Part shown: positions 43,052 through 52,146 of the stretch, one piece after another
Position numbering within the stretch: the stretch's first letter is position 1
How the letters are laid out: each line of letters opens with the position of its first letter
From: Hydrogenoanaerobacterium sp032017025
GTDB lineage: Bacteria > Bacillota > Clostridia > Oscillospirales > Ruminococcaceae
DNA length: 64,000 nucleotides
Assembly (NCBI RefSeq): GCF_032017025.1
Contig: NZ_DALZQO010000007.1
Coordinates: forward strand, 62,001 to 126,000
Direction: 5' to 3'
Position numbers and translations under genes: made by a program
Notes under the pieces: generated by a model
What the model was told of the DNA's origin: nothing
The model's input: only the letters and a program-made list of their open reading frames with translations
The model's database searches: none

Positions 43052-43606
43052 TTATAAGAAGTGAGATGATAAAATGGCATCGATCATTTGTATGCGGTGG
43101 TCGCGGTTGTGTATATCTGTTCCGGCATATTGAAAAAAAGCATCCGAACGCAAAAACAATACTTGTAAAAACGACATGATTTCATAAGCGGTTAACCGCA
43201 TTTCAAATTCGCTGCGCTTATTGCCGCAAATCTCGCGAATAAGCGGTAAAATATACTGTGGCAAAACGATATCTGCCTTTATAAGCTCGTATTCCACCGA
43301 TATTTTAGTAAAGCGTGAAAACTGTATGGTGATATCGCTGAGTTCAATCAGCATCTGCCGCAGCCGCTGATAGGGCGAGCTGTCGGTATCTTTCCCCTGA
43401 GCCCATGCGTCCGCCTCTTCTTTAATAATTTCTGCGGCGGTAAGGTACATCAGCTCATCTTTGGAGGAAAAATAGTAATTGATCATAGCGAGGTTGACAC
43501 CCGCTTTCGCGGCAATGTCTCGAGAGGTAATTGCTTCAGGCCTTTCTGCAATTTTCATCAGCTCGGCGGCTGCCTGTAGAAGCTTTTCTTTCACTTCCAG
43601 CTTCAC
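43052..43606 (-). CDS. TetR/AcrR family repressor
   Basis: 184 residues with the N-terminal helix-turn-helix (ITSRDIAAKAGVNLAMINYYFSSKDELMY, described in part) and an all-helical ligand domain. It starts with GTG at 43606 after AGGAGG. A consensus promoter with a 14-bp palindrome lies just upstream, suggesting autoregulation and control of the radical SAM gene. The inducer is unknown. Confidence 0.9.
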   Translation of the reverse strand: MKLEVKEKLLQAAAELMKIAERPEAITSRDIAAKAGVNLAMINYYFSSKDELMYLTAAEIIKEEADAWAQGKDTDSSPYQRLRQMLIELSDITIQFSRFTKISVEYELIKADIVLPQYILPLIREICGNKRSEFEMRLTAYEIMSFLQVLFLRSDAFFQYAGTDIHNRDHRIQMIDAILSSHFL

Positions 43607-43634
43607 ACTATTCCTCCTTTTTATTAATCAGAAT

Positions 43635-43675
43635 TTAAACATGTTTAATATACTGCATAATTCTTTTCTTGTCAA
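43635..43675 (-). promoter_or_regulatory. TetR promoter and palindromic operator
   Basis: On the minus strand TTGACA (43670-43675), 17-base spacer, TATATT (43647-43652). The perfect palindrome TTAAACATGTTTAA (43635-43648) overlaps the -10 edge, an ideal place for repression by the adjacent TetR protein. Confidence 0.8.
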
Positions 43676-43703
43676 GATAAGTTCTACGAGATTATGCGAT
43701 AAA

Positions 43704-43743
43704 AAAGCAGTCATTGCATCCGTTAGGTGCCCATGACTGCTTT
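43704..43743 (-). terminator. Terminator of the AraC/GyrI-like gene
   Basis: Stem AAAGCAGTCAT / ATGACTGCTTT with an 18-base loop, followed on the minus strand by six Ts. Lies 49 bases past the stop at 43792. Confidence 0.8.
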
Positions 43744-43791
43744 GCTGCCTATTAATCAACGCCACTTTTCTTGGAATGACTTATGTTTGGT

Positions 43792-44664
43792 CTACTCTGC
43801 CCCACCATTCTTCTTTCTTACCGGTAGCCAAACCTCAAATTTTGCATTTGCGGGGTCGGGCTCCAGATACACCTCAATATCTGGCGCATCCGCATATTCG
43901 TAGCCGGAGGTGGGAAGCCACTCGGTGACAATCCGTTTTTCCAGTTCCTGAATCGAAAGCGGCATTGTTCCCTCACCGGGAAAGACTGCCCACGTGCAGG
44001 CGGGGACATTGTATTCACTCAGCTCAGAAAGCTCTGCAGGCAGCGGCTTGTCGCTGGCCACTGCAATGTAGTACGCCCAGTCTTCCCCGCTCATGCAGGC
44101 ACTTACCCCCAGCACACCCCTAGGCTCCTGGTTCATCAGGCCGCACAGCTTAGGAATCAGCCCGCTTTCTGCCGCCCGCTGCCAAAGCAAAGGCACCGCC
44201 TGAAAGTTCTGCTCAATCTCTTTTTCCAGTGGCGAGCTCAAGCCAACAACACGAAACGCTTCTTTTTTTACAATACGATAGTCCATTTCCGCTTCTCCTT
44301 TAATGGTTATTTTGAAGCTGATGCGCGGAAAGGCTTTGAGGATAGCGTTCTCTCTTTGAGCGACCGAAGGAGCAACCCCGTGCACACTCTGGAACGCCCG
44401 GTTGAACGAGGTGGGTGATTCATACCCGTACCGCAGCGCCACATCAAGCACCTTATCGCCGTTTTGCAGATTAAACGCTGCCATAGTCATACGCCTGCGC
44501 CGGATATATTCCGAAAGCGGAACTCCTGCAATATATGAAAACATCCGCTGAAAGTGAAAGGTCGAGCAGCAGGCAAGCTGTGCCGCCTTGTTGTAATCGA
44601 TTTCTCCATCCAGATTTTGCTCCATATAGTTCAGCGCATCGTTGAGCCGATCCAACCATTCCAT
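43792..44664 (-). CDS. AraC regulator with GyrI-like effector domain
   Basis: 290 residues. The N-terminal AraC double helix-turn-helix (IDYNKAAQLACCSTFHFQRMFSYIAGV; VLDVALRYGYESPTSFNRAFQ, each described in part) is joined to a C-terminal GyrI/Rob-type binding domain. In that domain VPACTWAVFPGEGTMPLSIQEL and DIEVYLEPDP are typical. Such proteins sense amphipathic or toxic compounds. It is monocistronic, flanked by terminators. Confidence 0.88.
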   Translation of the reverse strand: MEWLDRLNDALNYMEQNLDGEIDYNKAAQLACCSTFHFQRMFSYIAGVPLSEYIRRRRMTMAAFNLQNGDKVLDVALRYGYESPTSFNRAFQSVHGVAPSVAQRENAILKAFPRISFKITIKGEAEMDYRIVKKEAFRVVGLSSPLEKEIEQNFQAVPLLWQRAAESGLIPKLCGLMNQEPRGVLGVSACMSGEDWAYYIAVASDKPLPAELSELSEYNVPACTWAVFPGEGTMPLSIQELEKRIVTEWLPTSGYEYADAPDIEVYLEPDPANAKFEVWLPVRKKNGGAE

Positions 44665-44772
44665 ACCATCATCTCCTGCCTTAATCTTACCAAATTGGGG
44701 GTAAGCTGTCCTCGCCTTCTCTGCACAAAAAAGCGAGGGTAATTTTCAAATTTATTAATTTTAGTATATCAC

Positions 44773-44810
44773 AAAAGCCGTGCAAGGCATATGCCTGACA
44801 CGGCTTTTTT
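44773..44810. terminator. Terminator of the large glycan operon
   Basis: Stem AAAAGCCGTG / CACGGCTTTT with inner pairing AGGCAT / ATGCCT and T runs on both strands, about 50 bases past the last stop (44863). Confidence 0.88.
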
Positions 44811-44862
44811 CTTGTTGCTCCATTTGGACAAACGACAGTTATTTCTATATTTTACTGTTTTG

Positions 44863-45669
44863 TTAAACTCCCTGACGAATACCCCATGCAAAAAGAATAT
44901 TACCCCCTTGCAGTAAAAGGCTTTTTGCAGCTTTTTGCAAACGGGTATCTTCTGGATAACTTTGTATGTTTTCTGAAACAAATCCAAAAATTCGTTCTTC
45001 GGCCTGGCGGTCTAATGGATCAACCGTAAGTATCTTGAATTCTTTTTGGAAACTCAGGATATTTGAACCTGAATCCAGTAGCTGAGGCAGTGCCGGGCTC
45101 AGCAGCCAAGACCCGCAGATAAACCACAGGGGCTCCAGCTTAAAAAAATCTGCTGCTCTACGATAGGATAGCTTTATCTGCTCGGAAGACAGCTTTTCGC
45201 CCTCGGGAATATGTACGTTTAAGACGGGCTGACCTTTCTTTGGGCAAGCAATATCTTCAATCTCAAAAGGAAAGGGCATGGGCTGAAACTGCAGCCGGCC
45301 AAGACGGAACAATTTCAGCTCTAGATGCAATGACAGCCAGTCGTATTCCTGTAGCCCATGGATACCAGTTTTTTGAAAGCATTTTCTTTCCCATAGGGCA
45401 ATATCCGAAAAGGTATCCCAATATATCTGTTCCGAAATATCCTGTTCTGCGTATCGTTCTCTCCTATCCATTGCAAAGCGGATGTAGTATTGAAGGAAAA
45501 GGCGCTCGTTTCCCGGCTGGGATAGAATCTCCTCGTAAAAAGCTTTCTTATCCGAATAAAATTGATGCTTCTTTGTTTGATAAAGCTTCTCACACAAAGA
45601 AAGTGTACTTATCTCAGCAATTGTATCGGAGGAAAGCCCTATCCTGCTGCAAAATTCATCTACTTGCAT
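44863..45669 (-). CDS. Acyltransferase-like (GNAT-related) protein of the glycan operon
   Basis: About 268 residues. I recognise the general form of clostridial acyltransferase-domain proteins that often sit at the end of glycoside hydrolase operons: LNVHIPEGEKLSSEQIKLSYRRAADFF, then LWFICGSWLLSPAL (described in part). No cofactor motif is plain. The ATG at 45669 follows AAGGGG. An in-frame ATG 14 codons earlier has no site. Last gene before the operon terminator. Possible role in N-acyl sugar metabolism; unproven. Confidence 0.55.
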   Translation of the reverse strand: MQVDEFCSRIGLSSDTIAEISTLSLCEKLYQTKKHQFYSDKKAFYEEILSQPGNERLFLQYYIRFAMDRRERYAEQDISEQIYWDTFSDIALWERKCFQKTGIHGLQEYDWLSLHLELKLFRLGRLQFQPMPFPFEIEDIACPKKGQPVLNVHIPEGEKLSSEQIKLSYRRAADFFKLEPLWFICGSWLLSPALPQLLDSGSNILSFQKEFKILTVDPLDRQAEERIFGFVSENIQSYPEDTRLQKAAKSLLLQGGNILFAWGIRQGV

Positions 45670-45835
45670 TTTGTATAGCCCCTTATCATTTATGAAATGG
45701 ATTTTTAACATGCTAAAGGCGGAGCGCTTTTTCCTTACATAATATCACATTTTTTCTTTATAGGTATAGCTTTGCAGATATAGAATACCACCGTATACAA
45801 TTTATTGCCATTAAAATTTGTGCCAGATTTCTAGG

Positions 45836-47326
45836 CTACAGCTTTCTTAGAACGATTAAATCCCCTTGTTCGACGGTTATTTCCAGTACAATACCCGTGC
45901 TCTCAATAACAGAATCCTGCCAGCTCCAGCGTCCTTTTGGAATTGCTACCCGTCTTGCATTTGCATTTTTGACAAGTATCGGGGCGACCAAAAGGTCACC
46001 ACCTAACATAAACTCGTCCATCACCTGCGCCCACCCCTGATTTGGAAATTCATATTCCAGCGGCCGTAAAATGGGTTCCCCAGTCTCTCGGCAAAGCTGT
46101 ATTGCCCTGTTGATTTCTTCCCAATACTTATTTCGTAGCTGTACCAGATTCTTAATTTTATCAAAGTATGGTGCAGGAAGCACGCGCCACGGCGCAGCGG
46201 AAAACTGCATCACCGTCATCAGGCAAGCCACCTCTGCATGCCGAACAAACAATTCCGGGTCAAGCAAAGCCTGGCTTAGAAAGTTGCGGTACTCACCCCC
46301 GCCAATCATGTCGGGGCAGCAAAAGGGGTGCCCGGTCAGGTTTTGTATTAAAGTATCGGGAATTAGTGCGGCCAAGCCTGTTTCGCCCCAACTATGGTCT
46401 TTGTCACAAAGCCGCTGCATCAGCGACCAGCCCCCTGCTTTGGCTGTTACGCGAAATTCATTCAAGTGAAAGCGCTCCCCATAGGCCGCCCAAAGACGGG
46501 AGTGTTCATCAGGACCGATTTCACCGTCCGCCGGGTAGTAGATGCTGTCTCCGGCATCAAACTTGAAGCCGTCCACACCCAATTCCCGCAGCTCTTCCAG
46601 TTGCTTATCCAGCCAGCCGCGGGCTGCGGCCTTGGATAAATCAAGAACAGCAGACCATCCGTTCCACCAGTGAGCAATGTGCACTTCACCGCATCCGTTT
46701 TTCACGAGAAGGTTCTGTTCCTCCAGCTCGCGGTAAGCCAGAGTATCCGGTGTGATGAACGGGCAAACCCATACCATAACCGAAAAGCCCCATTCATGTA
46801 GCTGCCGGAGCATCTGCTTTGGGGCAGCGAAGCTTTCCCTAGAAAAACTCCACTTTCCGTAATGGTCGCTCCAGCCATCATCAATCATCAGTACGCCCAC
46901 AGGCAACCCGTTTTTTAAAATATTTTCAGCATAGTTTAATACCGCTTGCTGTGTTTGGTGAAAGGTCAGCTCAATCCATGTATTGTACACAGGTGCCTGA
47001 AACAGCTGCGGTGACAACTCACAGGGATGAAACGGGAAATGCTTTTTCATCGCACCGATGTATGCTGTACGCAGGCTGTCTCCTGATTCTCCAATTTCCA
47101 CATCGTCGGGGCAATGGATGACCCCTTTTTTAAACTGAATGGAAAAGCCATGGTCTCGCCATAGCCAGCGACCGCGGGTAGATAAAAACAATGGTGCAGC
47201 CTGATTTGGAGTTGAATTTTGCGTAAGATCCAACACTGCATCACTTTCCTTCCCATACGGCTGGTGAACGCCCTCTGTTACATAGCCTCCATACCAATAT
47301 TCTTTTTCTAAAAAGCGCAATTCCAC
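45836..47326 (-). CDS. Glycoside hydrolase family 31 (alpha-glycosidase)
   Basis: About 496 residues, no signal peptide, so cytoplasmic. The GH31 barrel shows GVLMIDDGWSDHYGKW, the nucleophile in GVDGFKFDAGD near residue 260, and GHPFCCPDMIGGGEY, which resembles the GHPFxGxDIGG region. The protein is shorter than typical GH31 enzymes (600-800), lacking most of the N-terminal domain. A GTG at 47326 has AGAAAGG nine bases upstream and is preferred to the ATG at 47335, which abuts that site. Alpha-galactosidase or alpha-N-acetylgalactosaminidase activity would fit the context, but is inferred. Confidence 0.85.
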   Translation of the reverse strand: MELRFLEKEYWYGGYVTEGVHQPYGKESDAVLDLTQNSTPNQAAPLFLSTRGRWLWRDHGFSIQFKKGVIHCPDDVEIGESGDSLRTAYIGAMKKHFPFHPCELSPQLFQAPVYNTWIELTFHQTQQAVLNYAENILKNGLPVGVLMIDDGWSDHYGKWSFSRESFAAPKQMLRQLHEWGFSVMVWVCPFITPDTLAYRELEEQNLLVKNGCGEVHIAHWWNGWSAVLDLSKAAARGWLDKQLEELRELGVDGFKFDAGDSIYYPADGEIGPDEHSRLWAAYGERFHLNEFRVTAKAGGWSLMQRLCDKDHSWGETGLAALIPDTLIQNLTGHPFCCPDMIGGGEYRNFLSQALLDPELFVRHAEVACLMTVMQFSAAPWRVLPAPYFDKIKNLVQLRNKYWEEINRAIQLCRETGEPILRPLEYEFPNQGWAQVMDEFMLGGDLLVAPILVKNANARRVAIPKGRWSWQDSVIESTGIVLEITVEQGDLIVLRKL

Positions 47327-47351
47327 TGCCGTCATCCTTTCTTGTTAAATA

Positions 47352-47418
47352 CTCCTTCTACTATTCCAGACGGCCCCTCGCACTGTCTGCTCGGAGCCGT
47401 CTGGAATAGTAGAAGGAG
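47352..47418. repeat. 23-bp perfect inverted repeat upstream of the GH31 gene
   Basis: Arms at 47352-47374 and 47396-47418 (beginning CTCCTTCTACTATTCCAGAC) are exact complements around a 21-base loop. On the minus strand the second arm contains AGAAGGAG, a Shine-Dalgarno-like sequence, so folding could hide it. Lies between the GH110 and GH31 genes. Confidence 0.85.
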
Positions 47419-47462
47419 AAAGCTGAATTAAGGGAATATGCTGTACTGTCAAAACTCTATTC

Positions 47463-49132
47463 TTACAGCTGCACCAATTCCCCACAGTCTTTGCTCAAAA
47501 CAGCTGTACCTTCTCGGGGCGGAAAAGCTGTTGTCTTTTGTACTGTGTTGTGAGTGAAGCAGAATCGCCCCACATTTTCCAGATGCAACAAACGGTCATC
47601 AAAACAGAGAAAACGATTACGATCGAGCGTAAGGGACTGATGGTAAAAGCGGTTTGGCACTGTTTTTTGATAGCGCGGAGTCGCCTGAATGGGCGCATTC
47701 CCCCAATCAGGAACATAAGAACAATTGTCAAAGGTGTTGCCGCTTATGACGATATTCTGTGTCATCCCGCTCTCGAACCAGTTGTTGGCGTCTCCCTCCA
47801 GCAGTATGGCTGCGCCCGGCACCTGAAAGAGATTCTCCTCCACCAGAACATTCCCCGCGCTGGTGAGCAGCAGCCCCCGCGCGCGGTTGTTTCGAAAGGT
47901 GCAGCGGGAAATTTCTACATTCGGCACCCATGAGATATTTTCTATAACGTTGCCCTCTATGAGCCCATCGATTGGTTCTTGCAGTTCCATGTAGAAGTAA
48001 TCTCGGTTTAGCATAGAATAGTTCTTTATTTCCGCCTTTCCGGTCTCCAACATGGTTTGATAGTCTACGCAGCGGAGCATTTCACCTGTTTCTGCAAAGC
48101 AGACCCCTTTTTGCATGGGATGAACCAATTCTGCTACAAAACAACCGGGTTGCAGCACCTTTTTAATACGAGCGTAGATACCATGGATATTGACTGCGTC
48201 ATCCAGCTGAAAAGGCATTTCTGTATGGTGATTTTGCCGCCGCAATAGACAAAATGGGTGGCGTCGGCTGCGGCTGTAAAGATACGGGGTCTTTTTTTAC
48301 TGAGGCACACATTGAAATGGCTTAGGGTAAGGTGGCGGCTCCGTTGTGCCATAAAAGCAATCCCAGTGGCATGATGACATTGCACATTCAGCAGGGTAAC
48401 ATGCTCGCTCTGCGTGACGTAAAAGCCCGGGTGACTGCGGGGATGGTGACGCAAAACCAGACGATTTCCCGGCCGACTTTGCGGAAGAAAGCTCTTTTCA
48501 TCCCTTATGTGAACTGCTACAGTGTCTGCCCCGGTTTCTTCATACCATGCAAAGTGTTCTCCCCGGCCGCCGTTAAAGTTCATATCCAAAATGTTATGGA
48601 CCGGCGCACAACGCTTTTGGTCAAATTCCAGCCATTCGGTAAGCTCATGCTCAAAATTCTCCCCCAGAAAAAACAGCCGCCCGTGCCGCATCTCATAAGG
48701 GTAAAGGTCACGGTCAAAGCGCAGTACCGTGGTTTTTGGTGTTACCTCTAAAATCTCCGCCTCGCTGTAGGAAGGGCGAACATAATCCACCGAAAAGCCT
48801 TCCAGCGTAAGGTTTTCTGCTTTGTGAGCATAAAACGGAATACAGTCGGTATGAAAAAGAAATTCAGCCCCGTTTCCTATTAAGTGAAACCCCTTGGTTT
48901 CAGACAGATCAAAGATAATCCTTTTTAGGGTATCTTCATCGTGGTTGGAGATACAAAGAAGTTTTTCGTACGCATAATCGGGGTAAAAATGGTAGGTGCC
49001 CGGGGTAAACTCTAAAGTCACTTTGGAGTTTTTTCGTACGCTGTCTAAAAATTTTCGAAGCGCCAATGCAGTTTCACGGTAGTCACCGGGTAAAATCCCG
49101 TAATCTGCGGCGCAGTAAACAATATGTTCCAC
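47463..49132 (-). pseudogene. GH110-like alpha-1,3-galactosidase, frameshifted
   Basis: Two overlapping frames make one gene of about 555 codons. The first (49132 to 48134) has the N-terminal TPGTYHFYPDYA and GFYVTQSEHVTLLNVQ beta-helix strands up to ATHFVYCGGKITIQKCLF. The second (to 47463) takes over with QLDDAVNIHGIYARI. In GH110 enzymes these motifs are contiguous, with the DD pair near the active site. The switch lies at about 48218-48226, in a run of four As on the plus strand; one base there would restore KCLFQLDDAVNIHG. GH110 removes alpha-1,3-galactose, as in blood group B. Sequence error or true loss cannot be told apart here. Confidence 0.75.
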
Positions 49133-49142
49133 TCACTTCACC

Positions 49143-50405
49143 TCATGGATGGGAGAGAAACTCACTCATCTCCGTTACGGTATGGCTTAGGCGGGAACGC
49201 TCAGCTGCAAAACACATAAGGTGGCTTTGCAGCGATGCCCGGGCTGAGGATAGGCCATCCCCCTGCCCTTGTCCCTGTACCAATCGGACAAAATCACGCA
49301 TGAGGCAGTAGTCCCCACCTCCATGACCGTAGTTGTTGCTCGCTTTAGGCGGTATAATACGAAATGTTTCGGGCTCATCTTCACCAAAACGGTGCAGGAC
49401 TATGGTGTTTGTCCCCATATCAGCTGTAATTTGACCTTTGCTGCCCATGATCTTAATCTGTCGGGCAGAATCGGTGGTAAAGGCCGTCATAGTAAAGCTG
49501 GCCACCGCCCCGCCCTCAAACTCCATGCCCACCATCTGACGATCCACCACATTATTGTCGCAGTAGTAGACGCACCGACCGTAAGGGCCCTCCTTCAGCG
49601 CTGTGACCCGACCATCGTATGACAGATCGGTGCTGATCATATCGGTAGGCCAGCCGATGTTGTCGGTAAGATATAGCTTTGGGGCATAGTAGGGGCAGCT
49701 CTCACTATGTGGGCAGCCATCCAAACAACGGGCAGGCGCACCTTTCGGGGCGTTTTCCGGCGTGAAATGCCGCAGGCTGCCAAAGCTGGCAATCCGCTCG
49801 CAGTCACGCCCCATAAGCCATAAAATAATGTCGAGGTCATGGCAGCTCTTTTGTAAAATCATCGGGCTCGTCTCGGCTGAATTTCGCCAATTACCCCGAA
49901 CAAAGCTATGAGCCTGGTGCCAATAACCAACGTTCTCTATTTGGTCTATGGCTGCCAGCTCGCCCACAGCTCCGGCTGTGATGAGCTCTTTCAGTTTTTG
50001 ATAAAAGGGTGTATACCGCAACACATGGCAAACGCTGAGCACCCGCCCGGTGTTTCGGGCTGCCGCCTCAATGGCGCGGCATTCGTCTTCGGTGTTGCTC
50101 ATCGGCTTTTCGAGTAAAACGTGATAACCTTTATCCAGTGCCGCCAAGGTGGGGGCGGTGTGCAGATCATCCAGAGTGCATACCAGCGCCGCATCGGCAA
50201 GGCGGTGCTGCGCTAGCAACGGCTCCCAGCTCTCGTATTGGTTTTTAGGTAAAATACCGTATTTTTCACAAAACTGTATTCTGCGGCTTGTCTTGGGCTC
50301 TGCTACCGCTACAATTTTAAGCTCCTCCGGATGCTCCATAGCGTAGTTGGCATAAATCTGCCCTCGGGCGCCGGCGCCCAGCAAAATGGCGGTTACCTGT
50401 TTCAT
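49143..50405 (-). CDS. Gfo/Idh/MocA family oxidoreductase
   Basis: 420 residues. N-terminal Rossmann fold with GAGARGQIYANYA, the EKP motif in HVLLEKPMSNT near residue 100, and a C-terminal alpha/beta domain with a four-cysteine insertion (CLDGCPHSESCPYY), perhaps a zinc site. Some members of this fold are GH109 NAD-dependent alpha-N-acetylgalactosaminidases; others oxidise sugars. The cysteine insertion is seen in uncharacterised clostridial members. It lies 4 bases from the GH123-like gene and 10 from the GH110 gene, so it acts in the same pathway. Confidence 0.85.
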   Translation of the reverse strand: MKQVTAILLGAGARGQIYANYAMEHPEELKIVAVAEPKTSRRIQFCEKYGILPKNQYESWEPLLAQHRLADAALVCTLDDLHTAPTLAALDKGYHVLLEKPMSNTEDECRAIEAAARNTGRVLSVCHVLRYTPFYQKLKELITAGAVGELAAIDQIENVGYWHQAHSFVRGNWRNSAETSPMILQKSCHDLDIILWLMGRDCERIASFGSLRHFTPENAPKGAPARCLDGCPHSESCPYYAPKLYLTDNIGWPTDMISTDLSYDGRVTALKEGPYGRCVYYCDNNVVDRQMVGMEFEGGAVASFTMTAFTTDSARQIKIMGSKGQITADMGTNTIVLHRFGEDEPETFRIIPPKASNNYGHGGGDYCLMRDFVRLVQGQGQGDGLSSARASLQSHLMCFAAERSRLSHTVTEMSEFLSHP

Positions 50406-50409
50406 TCTC

Positions 50410-52062
50410 TCATTCCTTCCAGTCGCTCAGAGCCTGCAAAAGCTCCTCATATACAGTTTCAAAAAACACAGGATCGTCGTTATAAGTGTAGTTGTTGGTA
50501 AATACTCTGCCCACCAGTTCGTCATGTCGGGCTTCGTCCTTTTGCCGCAGCAGCTTCAAAAGTTCGGCATCCTCCGCACCCCGGCGCTGTGCCTCCAGCC
50601 GCATTCCAATCCATGGGCCATTTTTGCCGGGATAGGCGATAAAGGAATCCCCGCAGGGGAAGTTTGTACCAATTCCGGTGTGGTTGGGGCAACTCGTGCC
50701 TTTGAACGGATCCATCCCCATTGGGAATTGGTTAAAGCCCCAATGCAAAAAGCCCGAAATGCGGTTTTTGGCACAGCCCCAAAAAAGCAGCCTGCTTTTC
50801 AGTACCGCAAAGTCCAAAAAGCGGTTGAGCCAATGCCCCTCAGGCCCACAACACACATAGGTCCAAACCTCTTCCCCTAATCCAATCAGGTGGTCAAACT
50901 TTTCTTTCTGCTCCTCGTAACCGGGGGTACCGGGTACCCAAATATCTACGCCGCCCCGAAATTCGGCGGAGGAAACCGCCTCAATGGTATGCACACCAGG
51001 CAGGTATTTGCGTAGAATGTTTACAGCCAGATAGTACTGCTGCTTACGTGCCTCGATGGTTCCGGGGCTTTTCGCATGGATATCGGGCTCGTCGTGAACA
51101 TGAAACACAACTCGGTTGTGCCAATTGTATTTTGTCAGAAAGGCTGCCAGTGCCTGCACAAACCGCACCGTAATGGCGTAGCCCTCGGGGGTATCAACAG
51201 GAACCTGCGGGGCCATAGCGCACTTGAAGCGGTCGGTATACATATCTGGCATACCGTCGGGTAAAAAGCCTCGCGACAGCAGCGGTCCAATCTCCAGCTG
51301 CTGCATTCCGGCACTGAAAAATGTCTCGATGATGGGGCGGAGGTATTCAAAATCAAAGGTGTAGGGTTCTCTGCCAATCACGCAGGTATCGTCCAGCTCC
51401 AAGTAAAACAGCGTCTGGCGGGCACGGCGCATAGCCAGTGCATATTCTTTTAACACAGCATAAAATTCCGGGGTATCCCGCTCCACTTGATGGAATCGGC
51501 AGATTGCGTCCAGGCTGAACCAGTTGGTTACCGGAAAGGTTTCTGCGGGGATGTTTACCGGATACACCTGTATGGTAAGGGTACAAGTGTATCTGCCCTC
51601 GTCGGTTTCGATAGAAAGCAGGGCGGTGTGTTCCCCTGCCGCCAGCTCCCTTTTCGGGTGAAGGCAGAAGTAAACAGCGGCAAGGCCGTCTGCTGTTTGC
51701 ACCATTCCCTCCGCGGCAGGTGCCAGACAGTCATACACCCAAAAGGGTGCCAGCCGGGTGGCATAGGCCGGCTTCTCAGCTGGGCGGCTTTCCAGCACCA
51801 TGCCGCCGCCCTGCTCCACCCCATCGCCGGTGTTGTATTCCACAGGAACTTTAACCATGCGATACCATTGCGGCTCAAAGCTTTCGCTTTCCAGATGAAG
51901 TTTTACTGTGTCCCCACTGGTTTTGAGCAAAACCTGAATGCCACGCAGACCGTTTTGTGCAGCAGCCAGACACAGCGAAGTCGGAAGAACTGAGCAGCTG
52001 CTGTCCGGGTATAGAAATTCCTCCCGCGAAGTGAGGACGCCGTAAAATGTATGGTTCTCCAT
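50410..52062 (-). CDS. GH123-like beta-N-acetylgalactosaminidase (DUF4091)
   Basis: About 550 residues. An N-terminal beta-sandwich with TIQVYPVNIPAETFPVTNWF leads into a TIM barrel. VVFHVHDEPDIHAKSP carries the D-E pair expected for substrate-assisted catalysis in GH123. The C-terminal DUF4091 region shows GFLHWGFNQFP and a TNFPCGDSFIAYPGKNGP segment. No signal peptide, so the substrate is probably imported by the transporter upstream. The ATG at 52062 follows AAAGGAAAA. Confidence 0.8.
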   Translation of the reverse strand: MENHTFYGVLTSREEFLYPDSSCSVLPTSLCLAAAQNGLRGIQVLLKTSGDTVKLHLESESFEPQWYRMVKVPVEYNTGDGVEQGGGMVLESRPAEKPAYATRLAPFWVYDCLAPAAEGMVQTADGLAAVYFCLHPKRELAAGEHTALLSIETDEGRYTCTLTIQVYPVNIPAETFPVTNWFSLDAICRFHQVERDTPEFYAVLKEYALAMRRARQTLFYLELDDTCVIGREPYTFDFEYLRPIIETFFSAGMQQLEIGPLLSRGFLPDGMPDMYTDRFKCAMAPQVPVDTPEGYAITVRFVQALAAFLTKYNWHNRVVFHVHDEPDIHAKSPGTIEARKQQYYLAVNILRKYLPGVHTIEAVSSAEFRGGVDIWVPGTPGYEEQKEKFDHLIGLGEEVWTYVCCGPEGHWLNRFLDFAVLKSRLLFWGCAKNRISGFLHWGFNQFPMGMDPFKGTSCPNHTGIGTNFPCGDSFIAYPGKNGPWIGMRLEAQRRGAEDAELLKLLRQKDEARHDELVGRVFTNNYTYNDDPVFFETVYEELLQALSDWKE

Positions 52063-52087
52063 CTTTGTTTTTCCTTTCTGAAAGAAA

Positions 52088-52121
52088 TATGGCACGAGCC
52101 CGGAAAAGGGCCCGTGCCATA
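52088..52121 (-). terminator. Hairpin between binding-protein and GH123-like genes
   Basis: Stem TATGGCACGAGCCC / GGGCCCGTGCCATA with a 6-base loop and only short T runs. Within an operon this probably protects the binding-protein message and reduces, without blocking, downstream transcription. Confidence 0.6.
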
Positions 52122-52146
52122 CCCATAGCTAAGTATAGTTTAGGTC

